Both the position numbers and the translations under genes were made by a program. The notes beneath the pieces were generated by a model. The model made no database searches. It was not told where the DNA came from and worked only from the letters and a program-made list of their open reading frames with translations. From contig JAQNBH010000003.1 of assembly GCA_028752905.1 (NCBI GenBank), positions 27,716,502 to 27,780,501 of the forward strand: a DNA stretch of 64,000 bases. The letters run 5' to 3'. Positions 21,723 through 35,826 of this stretch are shown here, in pieces (the first letter of the stretch is position 1; each line of letters starts with the position of its first letter). Origin of the DNA: Cladorhizidae sp. MBARI D1340-BT2 (Eukaryota; Porifera; Demospongiae; Poecilosclerida; Cladorhizidae).

Positions 21723-23334
21723 TTGGTAAGGTTTGTGATTTTTCCTGGCGTTTTCCAGTTGCCAAAGCGGGGGCCTGCCAGTGAAAAACCACTACATTTA
21801 TTGATAATCTGTTCACATTTTGCAGATAAGGGCCTTCTCTATCAGTTGACAAAATCTGGGACTTTGGTCTTGTTAATTAGGGCAGTTATGAATTGTACTC
21901 TTACTTGATGCTAAACATGTTCTTGATATTTGCCCTAATTTGGTCTATATGTTTCTCATTTTCCTCCCGAAAATCTTGTTTTTTGACCGTGAAGCTCATA
22001 ACTATTCTACACTTTACCCAAAAAAGATAATTTTAATATCACCGGATAGCCCTTCTAATCATCTGTCTTTTGTACGTGCCAAAATTTTGAGTACTCTAAG
22101 TATTAGGAAGTTATGGTGATTTGAATTGGTAAGGTTTGTGATTTTTCCTGGCGTTTTCCAGTTGCCAAAGCGGTGGCCTGCCAGTGAAAAACCACTACAT
22201 TTATTGATAATCTGTTCACATTTTTCAGATAAGGGCCTTCTCTATCAGTTGACAAAATCTGGGACTTTGGTCTTGTTAATTAGGGCAGTTATGAATTGTA
22301 CTCTTACTTGATGCTAAACATGTTCTTGATATTTGCCCTAATTTGGTCTATATGTTTCTCATTTCCCCCCCGAAAATCTTGTTCTTTTGCCGTGAAGCTC
22401 ATAACTTTTCTATACTTTACCCAAAAAAGATAATTTTAATATCGTCGGGTAGCCCTTCTAATTATCTGTCTTTTGTACGTGCCAAAATTTTGAGTACTCT
22501 AAGTATTAGGAAGTTATGGTGATTTGAAGTGGTAAGGTTTGTGATTTTTCCTGGCGTTTTCCAGTTGCCAAAGCGGTGGCCTGCCAGTGAAAAACCACTA
22601 CATTTATTGATAATCTGTTCACATTTTGCAGATAAGGGCCTTCTCTATCAGTTGACAAAATCTGGGACTTTGGTCTTGTTAATTAGGGCAGTTATGAATT
22701 GTACTCTTACTTGATGCTAAACATGTTCTTGATATTTGCCCTAATTTGGTCTATATGTTTCTCATTTCCCCCCCGAAAATCTTGTTTTTTGACCGTGAAG
22801 CTCATAACTATTCTACACTTTACCCAAAAAAGATAATTTTTATATCATCAGATAGCCCTTCTAATTATCTATCTTTTGTACGTGCCAAAATTTTGAGTAC
22901 TCTAAGTATTAGGAAGTTATGGTGATTTGAATTGGTAAGGTTTGTGATTTTTCCTGGCGTTTTCCAGTTGCCAAAGCGGTGGCCTGCCAGTGAAAAACCA
23001 CTACATTTATTGATAATCTGTTCACATTTTTCAGATAAGGGCCTTCTCTATCAGTTGACAAAATCTGGGACTTTGGTCTTGTTAATTAGGGCAGTTATGA
23101 ATTGTACTCTTACTTGATGCTAAACATGTTCTTGATATTTGCCCTAATTTGGTCTATATGTTTCTCATTTCCCCCCCGAAAATCTTGTTCTTTTGCCGTG
23201 AAGCTCATAACTTTTCTATACTTTACCAAAAAAAGATAATTTTAATATCGTCGGGTAGCCCTTCTAATTATCTGTCTTTTGTACGTGCCAAAATTTTGAG
23301 TACTCTAAGTATTAGGAAGTTATGGTGATTTGAA
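21320..23334 (+). repeat. P-linked sub-repeat (5 monomers, 2,015 bp)
   Basis: Order: hybrid m292 C + m311 A tail (21320), P monomer with m49 G and m243 T/m338 C tail (21723), m259 C tail, m322 A tail, m259 C tail with m297 A. It is the short form of the 7-monomer units at 23335 and 26156, lacking their last two monomers (m322 A and m267 T tails). Confidence 0.8.
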
Positions 23335-26155
23335 GTGGTAAGGTTTGTGATTTTTCCTGGCGTTTTCCAGTTGCCAAAGCGGTGGCCTGCCAGTGAAAAA
23401 CCACTACATTTATTGATAATCTGTTCACATTTTGCAGATAAGGGCCTTCTCTATCAGTTGACAAAATCTGGGACTTTGGTCTTGTTAATTAGGGCAGTTA
23501 TGAATTGTACTCTTACTTGATGCTAAACATGTTCTTGATATTTGCCCTAATTTGGTCTATATGTTTCTCATTTCCCCCCCGAAAATCTTGTTTTTTGACC
23601 GTGAAGCTCATAACTATTCTACACTCTACCCAAAAAAGATAATTATTATATCATCGGATAGCCCTTCTAATTATCTATCTTTTGTACGTGCCAAAATTTT
23701 GAGTACTCTAAGTATTAGGAAGTTATGGTGATTTGAATTGGTAAGGTTTGTGATTTTTCCTGGCGTTTTCCAGTTGCCAAAGCGGGGGCCTGCCAGTGAA
23801 AAACCACTACATTTATTGATAATCTGTTCACATTTTGCAGATAAGGGCCTTCTCTATCAGTTGACAAAATCTGGGACTTTGGTCTTGTTAATTAGGGCAG
23901 TTATGAATTGTACTCTTACTTGATGCTAAACATGTTCTTGATATTTGCCCTAATTTGGTCTATATGTTTCTCATTTTCCTCCCGAAAATCTTGTTTTTTG
24001 ACCGTGAAGCTCATAACTATTCTACACTTTACCCAAAAAAGATAATTTTAATATCACCGGATAGCCCTTCTAATCATCTGTCTTTTGTACGTGCCAAAAT
24101 TTTGAGTACTCTAAGTATTAGGAAGTTATGGTGATTTGAATTGGTAAGGTTTGTGATTTTTCCTGGCGTTTTCCAGTTGCCAAAGCGGTGGCCTGCCAGT
24201 GAAAAACCACTACATTTATTGATAATCTGTTCACATTTTTCAGATAAGGGCCTTCTCTATCAGTTGACAAAATCTGGGACTTTGGTCTTGTTAATTAGGG
24301 CAGTTATGAATTGTACTCTTACTTGATGCTAAACATGTTCTTGATATTTGCCCTAATTTGGTCTATATGTTTCTCATTTCCCCCCCGAAAATCTTGTTCT
24401 TTTGCCGTGAAGCTCATAACTTTTCTATACTTTACCCAAAAAAGATAATTTTAATATCGTCGGGTAGCCCTTCTAATTATCTGTCTTTTGTACGTGCCAA
24501 AATTTTGAGTACTCTAAGTATTAGGAAGTTATGGTGATTTGAAGTGGTAAGGTTTGTGATTTTTCCTGGCGTTTTCCAGTTGCCAAAGCGGTGGCCTGCC
24601 AGTGAAAAACCACTACATTTATTGATAATCTGTTCACATTTTGCAGATAAGGGCCTTCTCTATCAGTTGACAAAATCTGGGACTTTGGTCTTGTTAATTA
24701 GGGCAGTTATGAATTGTACTCTTACTTGATGCTAAACATGTTCTTGATATTTGCCCTAATTTGGTCTATATGTTTCTCATTTCCCCCCCGAAAATCTTGT
24801 TTTTTGACCGTGAAGCTCATAACTATTCTACACTTTACCCAAAAAAGATAATTTTTATATCATCAGATAGCCCTTCTAATTATCTATCTTTTGTACGTGC
24901 CAAAATTTTGAGTACTCTAAGTATTAGGAAGTTATGGTGATTTGAATTGGTAAGGTTTGTGATTTTTCCTGGCGTTTTCCAGTTGCCAAAGCGGTGGCCT
25001 GCCAGTGAAAAACCACTACATTTATTGATAATCTGTTCACATTTTTCAGATAAGGGCCTTCTCTATCAGTTGACAAAATCTGGGACTTTGGTCTTGTTAA
25101 TTAGGGCAGTTATGAATTGTACTCTTACTTGATGCTAAACATGTTCTTGATATTTGCCCTAATTTGGTCTATATGTTTCTCATTTCCCCCCCGAAAATCT
25201 TGTTCTTTTGCCGTGAAGCTCATAACTTTTCTATACTTTACCCAAAAAAGATAATTTTAATATCGTCGGGTAGCCCTTCTAATTATCTGTCTTTTATACG
25301 TGCCAAAATTTTGAGTACTCTAAGTATTAGGAAGTTATGGTGATTTGAAGTGGTAAGGTTTGTGATTTTTCCTGGCGTTTTCCAGTTGCCAAAGCGGTGG
25401 CCTGCCAGTGAAAAACCACTACATTTATTGATAATCTGTTCACATTTTGCAGATAAGGGCCTTCTCTATCAGTTGACAAAATCTGGGACTTTGGTCTTGT
25501 TAATTAGGGCAGTTATGAATTGTACTCTTACTTGATGCTAAACATGTTCTTGATATTTGCCCTAATTTGGTCTATATGTTTCTCATTTCCCCCCCGAAAA
25601 TCTTGTTTTTTGACCGTGAAGCTCATAACTATTCTACACTTTACCCAAAAAAGATAATTTTTATATCATCAGATAGCCCTTCTAATTATCTATCTTTTGT
25701 ACGTGCCAAAATTTTGAGTACTCTAAGTATTAGGAAGTTATGGTGATTTGAATTGGTAAGGTTTGTGATTTTTCCTGGCGTTTTCCAGTTGCCAAAGCGG
25801 TGGCCTGCCAGTGAAAAACCACTACATTTATTGATAATCTGTTCACATTTTTCAGATAAGGGCCTTCTCTATCAGTTGACAAAATCTGGGACTTTGGTCT
25901 TGTTAATTAGGGCAGTTATGAATTGTACTCTTACTTGATGCTAAACATGTTCTTGATATTTGCCCTAATTTGGTCTATATGTTTCTCATTTTCCCCCCGA
26001 AAATCTTGTTTTTTGACCTTGAAGCTCATAACTATTCTACACTTTACCCAAAAAAGATAATTTTTATATCATCGGATAGCCCTTCTAATTATCTATCTTT
26101 TGTACGTGCCAAAATTTTGAGTACTCTAAGTATTAGGAAGTTATGGTGATTTGAA
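23335..26155 (+). repeat. P-linked 7-monomer repeat, copy 1 (2,821 bp)
   Basis: Tail order: m292 C/m311 A, m243 T/m338 C (P monomer, m49 G at 23786), m259 C, m322 A, m259 C with m350 A, m322 A, m267 T. The same order follows at 26156 with an offset of exactly 2,821 bp. The only head difference seen is the first monomer, F here and S in the next copy. Confidence 0.8.
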
Positions 26156-28976
26156 TTGGTAAGGTTTGTGATTTTTCCTGGCGTTTTCCAGTTGCCAAAG
26201 CGGTGGCCTGCCAGTGAAAAACCACTACATTTATTGATAATCTGTTCACATTTTTCAGATAAGGGCCTTCTCTATCAGTTGACAAAATCTGGGACTTTGG
26301 TCTTGTTAATTAGGGCAGTTATGAATTGTACTCTTACTTGATGCTAAACATGTTCTTGATATTTGCCCTAATTTGGTCTATATGTTTCTCATTTCCCCCC
26401 CGAAAATCTTGTTTTTTGACCGTGAAGCTCATAACTATTCTACACTCTACCCAAAAAAGATAATTATTATATCATCGGATAGCCCTTCTAATTATCTATC
26501 TTTTGTACGTGCCAAAATTTTGAGTACTCTAAGTATTAGGAAGTTATGGTGATTTGAATTGGTAAGGTTTGTGATTTTTCCTGGCGTTTTCCAGTTGCCA
26601 AAGCGGGGGCCTGCCAGTGAAAAACCACTACATTTATTGATAATCTGTTCACATTTTGCAGATAAGGGCCTTCTCTATCAGTTGACAAAATCTGGGACTT
26701 TGGTCTTGTTAATTAGGGCAGTTATGAATTGTACTCTTACTTGATGCTAAACATGTTCTTGATATTTGCCCTAATTTGGTCTATATGTTTCTCATTTTCC
26801 TCCCGAAAATCTTGTTTTTTGACCGTGAAGCTCATAACTATTCTACACTTTACCCAAAAAAGATAATTTTAATATCACCGGATAGCCCTTCTAATCATCT
26901 GTCTTTTGTACGTGCCAAAATTTTGAGTACTCTAAGTATTAGGAAGTTATGGTGATTTGAATTGGTAAGGTTTGTGATTTTTCCTGGCGTTTTCCAGTTG
27001 CCAAAGCGGTGGCCTGCCAGTGAAAAACCACTACATTTATTGATAATCTGTTCACATTTTTCAGATAAGGGCCTTCTCTATCAGTTGACAAAATCTGGGA
27101 CTTTGGTCTTGTTAATTAGGGCAGTTATGAATTGTACTCTTACTTGATGCTAAACATGTTCTTGATATTTGCCCTAATTTGGTCTATATGTTTCTCATTT
27201 CCCCCCCGAAAATCTTGTTCTTTTGCCGTGAAGCTCATAACTTTTCTATACTTTACCCAAAAAAGATAATTTTAATATCGTCGGGTAGCCCTTCTAATTA
27301 TCTGTCTTTTGTACGTGCCAAAATTTTGAGTACTCTAAGTATTAGGAAGTTATGGTGATTTGAAGTGGTAAGGTTTGTGATTTTTCCTGGCGTTTTCCAG
27401 TTGCCAAAGCGGTGGCCTGCCAGTGAAAAACCACTACATTTATTGATAATCTGTTCACATTTTGCAGATAAGGGCCTTCTCTATCAGTTGACAAAATCTG
27501 GGACTTTGGTCTTGTTAATTAGGGCAGTTATGAATTGTACTCTTACTTGATGCTAAACATGTTCTTGATATTTGCCCTAATTTGGTCTATATGTTTCTCA
27601 TTTCCCCCCCGAAAATCTTGTTTTTTGACCGTGAAGCTCATAACTATTCTACACTTTACCCAAAAAAGATAATTTTTATATCATCAGATAGCCCTTCTAA
27701 TTATCTATCTTTTGTACGTGCCAAAATTTTGAGTACTCTAAGTATTAGGAAGTTATGGTGATTTGAATTGGTAAGGTTTGTGATTTTTCCTGGCGTTTTC
27801 CAGTTGCCAAAGCGGTGGCCTGCCAGTGAAAAACCACTACATTTATTGATAATCTGTTCACATTTTTCAGATAAGGGCCTTCTCTATCAGTTGACAAAAT
27901 CTGGGACTTTGGTCTTGTTAATTAGGGCAGTTATGAATTGTACTCTTACTTGATGCTAAACATGTTCTTGATATTTGCCCTAATTTGGTCTATATGTTTC
28001 TCATTTCCCCCCCGAAAATCTTGTTCTTTTGCCGTGAAGCTCATAACTTTTCTATACTTTACCCAAAAAAGATAATTTTAATATCGTCGGGTAGCCCTTC
28101 TAATTATCTGTCTTTTATACGTGCCAAAATTTTGAGTACTCTAAGTATTAGGAAGTTATGGTGATTTGAAGTGGTAAGGTTTGTGATTTTTCCTGGCGTT
28201 TTCCAGTTGCCAAAGCGGTGGCCTGCCAGTGAAAAACCACTACATTTATTGATAATCTGTTCACATTTTGCAGATAAGGGCCTTCTCTATCAGTTGACAA
28301 AATCTGGGACTTTGGTCTTGTTAATTAGGGCAGTTATGAATTGTACTCTTACTTGATGCTAAACATGTTCTTGATATTTGCCCTAATTTGGTCTATATGT
28401 TTCTCATTTCCCCCCCGAAAATCTTGTTTTTTGACCGTGAAGCTCATAACTATTCTACACTTTACCCAAAAAAGATAATTTTTATATCATCAGATAGCCC
28501 TTCTAATTATCTATCTTTTGTACGTGCCAAAATTTTGAGTACTCTAAGTATTAGGAAGTTATGGTGATTTGAATTGGTAAGGTTTGTGATTTTTCCTGGC
28601 GTTTTCCAGTTGCCAAAGCGGTGGCCTGCCAGTGAAAAACCACTACATTTATTGATAATCTGTTCACATTTTTCAGATAAGGGCCTTCTCTATCAGTTGA
28701 CAAAATCTGGGACTTTGGTCTTGTTAATTAGGGCAGTTATGAATTGTACTCTTACTTGATGCTAAACATGTTCTTGATATTTGCCCTAATTTGGTCTATA
28801 TGTTTCTCATTTTCCCCCCGAAAATCTTGTTTTTTGACCTTGAAGCTCATAACTATTCTACACTTTACCCAAAAAAGATAATTTTTATATCATCGGATAG
28901 CCCTTCTAATTATCTATCTTTTGTACGTGCCAAAATTTTGAGTACTCTAAGTATTAGGAAGTTATGGTGATTTGAA
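26156..28976 (+). repeat. P-linked 7-monomer repeat, copy 2 (2,821 bp)
   Basis: Repeats the 23335 unit monomer for monomer, including the m350 A variant in its fifth monomer (28117) and the P allele at 26559. It is followed not by a third copy but by the m292 C/m326 T monomer of the full block B unit. Confidence 0.8.
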
Positions 28977-30991
28977 TTGGTAAGGTTTGTGATTTTTCCT
29001 GGCGTTTTCCAGTTGCCAAAGCGGTGGCCTGCCAGTGAAAAACCACTACATTTATTGATAATCTGTTCACATTTTTCAGATAAGGGCCTTCTCTATCAGT
29101 TGACAAAATCTGGGACTTTGGTCTTGTTAATTAGGGCAGTTATGAATTGTACTCTTACTTGATGCTAAACATGTTCTTGATATTTGCCCTAATTTGGTCT
29201 ATATGTTTCTCATTTCCCCCCCGAAAATCTTGTTTTTTGACCGTGAAGCTCATAACTATTCTACACTCTACCCAAAAAAGATAATTTTTATATCATCGGA
29301 TTGCCCTTCTAATTATCTGTCTTTTGTACGTGCCAAAATTTTGAGTACTCTAAGTATTAGGAAGTTATGGTGATTTGAAGTGGTAAGGTTTGTGATTTTT
29401 CCTGGCGTTTTCCAGTTGCCAAAGCGGTGGCCTGCCAGTGAAAAACCACTACATTTATTGATAATCTGTTCACATTTTGCAGATAAGGGCCTTCTCTATC
29501 AGTTGACAAAATCTGGGACTTTGGTCTTGTTAATTAGGGCAGTTATGAATTGTACTCTTACTTGATGCTAAACATGTTCTTGATATTTGCCCTAATTTGG
29601 TCTATATGTTTCTCATTTCCCCCCCGAAAATCTTGTTTTTTGACCGTGAAGCTCATAACTATTCTACACTTTACCCAAAAAAGATAATTTTTATATCATC
29701 GGATAGCCCTTCTAATTATCTATCTTTTGTACGTGCCAAAATTTTGAGTACTCTAAGTATTAGGAAGTTATGGTGATTTGAATTGGTAAGGTTTGTGATT
29801 TTTCCTGGCGTTTTCCAGTTGCCAAAGCGGTGGCCTGCCAGTGAAAAACCACTACATTTATTGATAATCTGTTCACATTTTGCAGATAAGGGCCTTCTCT
29901 ATCAGTTGACAAAATCTGGGACTTTGGTCTTGTTAATTAGGGCAGTTATGAATTGTACTCTTACTTGATGCTAAACATGTTCTTGATATTTGCCCTAATT
30001 TGGTCTATATGTTTCTCATTTTCCCCCCGAAAATCTTGTTTTTTGACCGTGAAGCTCATAACTATTCTACACTTTACCCAAAAAATATAATTTTTATATC
30101 ATCGGATAGCCCTTCTAATTATCTATCTTTTGTACGTACCAAAAGTTTGAGTACTCTAAGTATTAGCAAGTTATGGTGATTTGAAGTGGTAAGGTTTGGG
30201 ATTTTTCCTGGCGTTTTCCAGTTGCCAAAGCGGTGGCCTGCCAGTGAAAAACCACTACATTTATTGATAATCTGTTCACATGTTGCAGATAAGGGCCTTC
30301 TCTATCAGTTGACAAAATCTGGGACTTTGGTCTTGTTAATTAGGGCAGTTATGAATTGTACTCTTACTTGATGCTAAACATGTTCTTGATATTTGCCCTA
30401 ATTTGGTCTATATGTTTCTCATTTCCCCCCCGAAAATCTTGTTTTTTTGCCGTGAAGCTCATAACTTTTCTATACTTTACCCAAAAAAGATAATTTTAAT
30501 ATCACCAGATAGCCCTTCTAATTATCTGTCTTTTGTACGTGCCAAAATTTTGAGTACTCTAAGTATTAGGAAGTTATGGTGATTTGAAGTGGTAAGGTTT
30601 GTGATTTTTCCTGGCGTTTTCCAGTTGCCAAAGCGGTGGCCTGCCAGTGAAAAACCACTACATTTATTGATAATCTGTTCACATTTTGCAGATAAGGGCC
30701 TTCTCTATCAGTTGACAAAATCTGGGACTTTGGTCTTGTTAATTAGGGCAGTTATGAATTGTACTCTTACTTGATGCTAAACATGTTCTTGATATTTGCC
30801 CTAATTTGGTCTATATGTTTCTCATTTTCCCCCCGAAAATCTTGTTTTTTGACCGTGAAGTTCATAACTATTCTACACTTTACCCAAAAAAGATAATTTT
30901 TATATCATCGGATAGCCCTTCTAATTATCTATCTTTTGTACGTACTAAAATTTTGAGTACTCTAAGTATTAGCAAGTTATGGTGATTTGAA
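28977..30991 (+). repeat. Block B distal segment (5 monomers)
   Basis: Heads S, F, F, G, F with tails m292 C/m326 T, plain, m304 T/m363 G, m320 C/m322 A, m273 T/m358 T. This repeats 8830-10844 including the rare combined m320 C/m322 A haplotype, seen otherwise only in the monomer at 10039. It completes the 14-monomer block B order before block C starts. Confidence 0.85.
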
Positions 30992-33900
30992 GTGTTAAGG
31001 TTTGGGATTTTTCCTGGCGTTTTCCAGTTGCCAAAGCGGTGGCCTGCCAGTGAAAAACCACTACATTTATTGATAATCTGTTCACATGTTGCAGATAAGG
31101 GCCTTCTCTATCAGTTGACAAAATCTGGGACTTTGGTCTTGTTAATTAGGGCAGTTATGAATTGTACTCTTACTTGATGCTAAACATGTTCTTGATATTT
31201 GCCCTAATTTGGTCTATATGTTTCTCATTTTCCCCCCGAAAATCTTGTTTTTTGACCTTGAAGCTCATAACTATTCTACACTTTACCCAAAAAAGATAAT
31301 TTTTATATCATCGGATAGCCCTTCTAATTATCTATCTTTTATACGTACCAAAAGTTTGAGTACTCTAAGTATTAGCAAGTTATGGTGATTTGAAGTGGTA
31401 AGGTTTGGGATTTTTCCTGGCGTTTTCCAGTTGCCAAAGCGGTGGCCTGCCAGTGAAAAACCACTACATTTATTGATAATCTGTTCACATGTTGCAGATA
31501 AGGGCCTTCTCTATCAGTTGACAAAATCTGGGACTTTGGTCTTGTTAATTAGGGCAGTTATGAATTGTACTCTTACTTGATGCTAAACATGTTCTTGATA
31601 TTTGCCCTAATTTGGTCTATATGTTTCTCATTTCCCCCCCGAAAATCTTGTTTTTTTGCCGTGAAGCTCATAACTTTTCTATACTTTACCCAAAAAAGAT
31701 ATTTTAATATCACCGGATAGCCCTTCTAATTATCTGTCTTTTGTACGTGCCAAAATTTTGAGTACTCTAAGTATTAGGAAGTTATGGTGATTTGAAGTGG
31801 TAAGGTTTGTGATTTTTCCTGGCGTTTTCCAGTTGCCAAAGCGGTGGCCTGCCAGTGAAAAACCACTACATTTATTGATAATCTGTTCACATTTTGCAGA
31901 TAAGGGCCTTCTCTATCAGTTGACAAAATCTGGGACTTTGGTCTTGTTAATTAGGGCAGTTATGAATTGTACTCTTACTTGATGCTAAACATGTTCTTGA
32001 TATTTGCCCTAATTTGGTCTATATGTTTCTCATTTTCCCCCCGAAAATCTTGTTTTTTGACCGTGAAGCTCATAACTATTCTACACTTTACCCAAAAAAG
32101 ATAATTATTATATCATCGGATAGCCCTTCTAATTATCTATCTTTTGTACGTGCCAAAATTTTGAGTACTCTAAGTATTAGGAAGTTATGGTGATTTGAAT
32201 TGGTAAGGTTTGTGATTTTTCCTGGCGTTTTCCAGTTGCCAAAGCGGTGGCCTGCCAGTGAAAAACCACTACATTTATTGATAATCTGTTCACATTTTGC
32301 AGATAAGGGCCTTCTCTATCAGTTGACAAAATCTGGGACTTTGGTCTTGTTAATTAGGGCAGTTATGAATTGTACTCTTACTTGATGCTAAACATGTTCT
32401 TGATATTTGCCCTAATTTGGTCTATATGTTTCTCATTTTCCTCCCGAAAATCTTGTTTTTTGACCGTGAAGCTCATAACTATTCTACACTTTACCCAAAA
32501 AAGATAATTTTAATATCACCGGATAGCCCTTCTAATCATCTGTCTTTTGTACGTGCCAAAATTTTGAGTACTCTAAGTATTAGGAAGTTATGGTGATTTG
32601 AATTGGTAAGGTTTGTGATTTTTCCTGGCGTTTTCCAGTTGCCAAAGCGGTGGCCTGCCAGTGAAAAACCACTACATTTATTGATAATCTGTTCACATTT
32701 TTCAGATAAGGGCCTTCTCTATCAGTTGACAAAATCTGGGACTTTGGTCTTGTTAATTAGGGCAGTTATGAATTGTACTCTTACTTGATGCTAAACATGT
32801 TCTTGATATTTGCCCTAATTTGGTCTATATGTTTCTCATTTCCCCCCCGAAAATCTTGTTCTTTTGCCGTGAAGCTCATAACTTTTCTATACTTTACCCA
32901 AAAAAGATAATTTTAATATCGTCGGATAGCCCTTCTAATTATCTGTCTTTTGTACGTGCCAAAATTTTGAGTACTCTAAGTATTAGGAAGTTATGGTGAT
33001 TTGAATTGGTAAGGTTTGTGATTTTTCCTGGCGTTTTCCAGTTGCCAAAGCGGTGGCCTGCCAGTGAAAAACCACTACATTTATTGATAATCTGTTCACA
33101 TTTTGCAGATAAGGGCCTTCTCTATCAGTTGACAAAATCTGGGACTTTGGTCTTGTTAATTAGGGCAGTTATGAATTGTACTCTTACTTGATGCTAAACA
33201 TGTTCTTGATATTTGCCCTAATTTGGTCTATATGTTTCTCATTTCCCCCCCGAAAATCTTGTTTTTTGACCGTGAAGCTCATAACTATTCTACACTTTAC
33301 CCAAAAAAGATAATTTTTATATCATCAGATAGCCCTTCTAATTATCTATCTTTTGTACGTGCCAAAATTTTGAGTACTCTAAGTATTAGGAAGTTATGGT
33401 GATTTGAATTGGTAAGGTTTGTGATTTTTCCTGGCGTTTTCCAGTTGCCAAAGCGGTGGCCTGCCAGTGAAAAACCACTACATTTATTGATAATCTGTTC
33501 ACATTTTTCAGATAAGGGCCTTCTCTATCAGTTGACAAAATCTGGGACTTTGGTCTTGTTAATTAGGGCAGTTATGAATTGTACTCTTACTTGATGCTAA
33601 ACATGTTCTTGATATTTGCCCTAATTTGGTCTATATGTTTCTCATTTTCCCCCCGAAAATCTTGTTTTTTGACCGTGAAGCTCATAACTATTCTACACTC
33701 TACCCAAAAAAGATAATTTTTATATCATCGGATAGCCCTTCTAATTATCTGTCTTTTGTACGTGCCAAAATTTTGAGTACTCTAAGTATTAGGAAGTTAT
33801 GGTGATTTGAATTGGTAAGGTTTGTGATTTTTCCTGGCGTTTTCCAGTTGCCAAAGCGGTGGCCTGCCAGTGAAAAACCACTACATTTATTGATAATCTG

Positions 33901-35826
33901 TTCACATTTTGCAGATAAGGGCCTTCTCTATCAGTTGACAAAATCTGGGACTTTGGTCTTGTTAATTAGGGCAGTTATGAATTGTACTCTTACTTGATGC
34001 TAAACATGTTCTTGATATTTGCCCTAATTTGGTCTATATGTTTCTCATTTCCCCCCCGAAAATCTTGTTTTTTGACCGTGAAGCTCATAACTATTCTACA
34101 CTTTACCTAAAAAAGATAATTTTTATATCATCGGATAGCCCTTCTAATTATCTATCTTTTGTACGTGCCAAAATTTTGAGTACTCTAAGTATTAGGAAGT
34201 TATGGTGATTTGAATTGGTAAGGTTTGTGATTTTTCCTGGCGTTTTCCAGTTGCCAAAGCGGTGGCCTGCCAGTGAAAAACCACTACATTTATTGATAAT
34301 CTGTTCACATTTTGCAGATAAGGGCCTTCTCTATCAGTTGACAAAATCTGGGACTTTGGTCTTGTTAATTAGGGCAGTTATGAATTGTACTCTTACTTGA
34401 TGCTAAACATGTTCTTGATATTTGCCCTAATTTGGTCTATATGTTTCTCATTTTCCCCCCGAAAATCTTGTTTTTTGACCGTGAAGCTCATAACTATTCT
34501 ACACTTTACCCAAAAAAGATAATTTTTATATCATCGGATAGCCCTTCTAATTATCTATCTTTTGTACGTACCAAAAGTTTGAGTACTCTAAGTATTAGCA
34601 AGTTATGGTGATTTGAAGTGGTAAGGTTTGGGATTTTTCCTGGCGTTTTCCAGTTGCCAAAGCGGTGGCCTGCCAGTGAAAAACCACTACATTTATTGAT
34701 AATCTGTTCACATGTTGCAGATAAGGGCCTTCTCTATCAGTTGACAAAATCTGGGACTTTGGTCTTGTTAATTAGGGCAGTTATGAATTGTACTCTTACT
34801 TGATGCTAAACATGTTCTTGATATTTGCCCTAATTTGGTCTATATGTTTCTCATTTCCCCCCCGAAAATCTTGTTTTTTTGCCGTGAAGCTCATAACTTT
34901 TCTATACTTTACCCAAAAAAGATAATTTTAATATCACCGGATAGCCCTTCTAATTATCTGTCTTTTGTACGTGCCAAAATTTTGAGTACTCTAAGTATTA
35001 GGAAGTTATGGTGATTTGAAGTGGTAAGGTTTGTGATTTTTCCTGGCGTTTTCCAGTTGCCAAAGCGGTGGCCTGCCAGTGAAAAACCACTACATTTATT
35101 GATAATCTGTTCACATTTTGCAGATAAGGGCCTTCTCTATCAGTTGACAAAATCTGGGACTTTGGTCTTGTTAATTAGGGCAGTTATGAATTGTACTCTT
35201 ACTTGATGCTAAACATGTTCTTGATATTTGCCCTAATTTGGTCTATATGTTTCTCATTTTCCCCCCGAAAATCTTGTTTTTTGACCGTGAAGTTCATAAC
35301 TATTCTACACTTTACCCAAAAAAGATAATTTTTATATCATCGGATAGCCCTTCTAATTATCTATCTTTTGTACGTGCCAAAATTTTGAGTACTCTAAGTA
35401 TTAGGAAGTTATGGTGATTTGAATTGGTAAGGTTTGTGATTTTTCCTGGCGTTTTCCAGTTGCCAAAGCGGTGGCCTGCCAGTGAAAAACCACTACATTT
35501 ATTGATAATCTGTTCACATTTTGCAGATAAGGGCCTTCTCTATCAGTTGACAAAATCTGGGACTTTGGTCTTGTTAATTAGGGCAGTTATGAATTGTACT
35601 CTTACTTGATGCTAAACATGTTCTTGATATTTGCCCTAATTTGGTCTATATGTTTCTCATTTTCCTCCCGAAAATCTTGTTTTTTGACCGTGAAGCTCAT
35701 AACTATTCTACACTTTACCCAAAAAAGATAATTTTTATATCATCGGATAGCCCTTCTAATTATCTATCTTTTGTACGTACTAAAATTTTGAGTACTCTAA
35801 GTATTAGCAAGTTATGGTGATTTGAA
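30992..35826 (+). repeat. Block C unit (12 monomers, 4,835 bp)
   Basis: Heads L, G (402 bp), F, F, S, F, S, F, F, G, F, F. It begins as a block B unit, but the one-base-deletion monomer now has m320 C rather than T. From the seventh monomer on it has block C markers: m292 C without m326 T (33409), m297 T (33812), m363 G without m304 T (34215), a 403-bp G monomer (34618), m273 T with an m356 G tail (35021), and m243 T with m358 T (35424). Confidence 0.8.
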
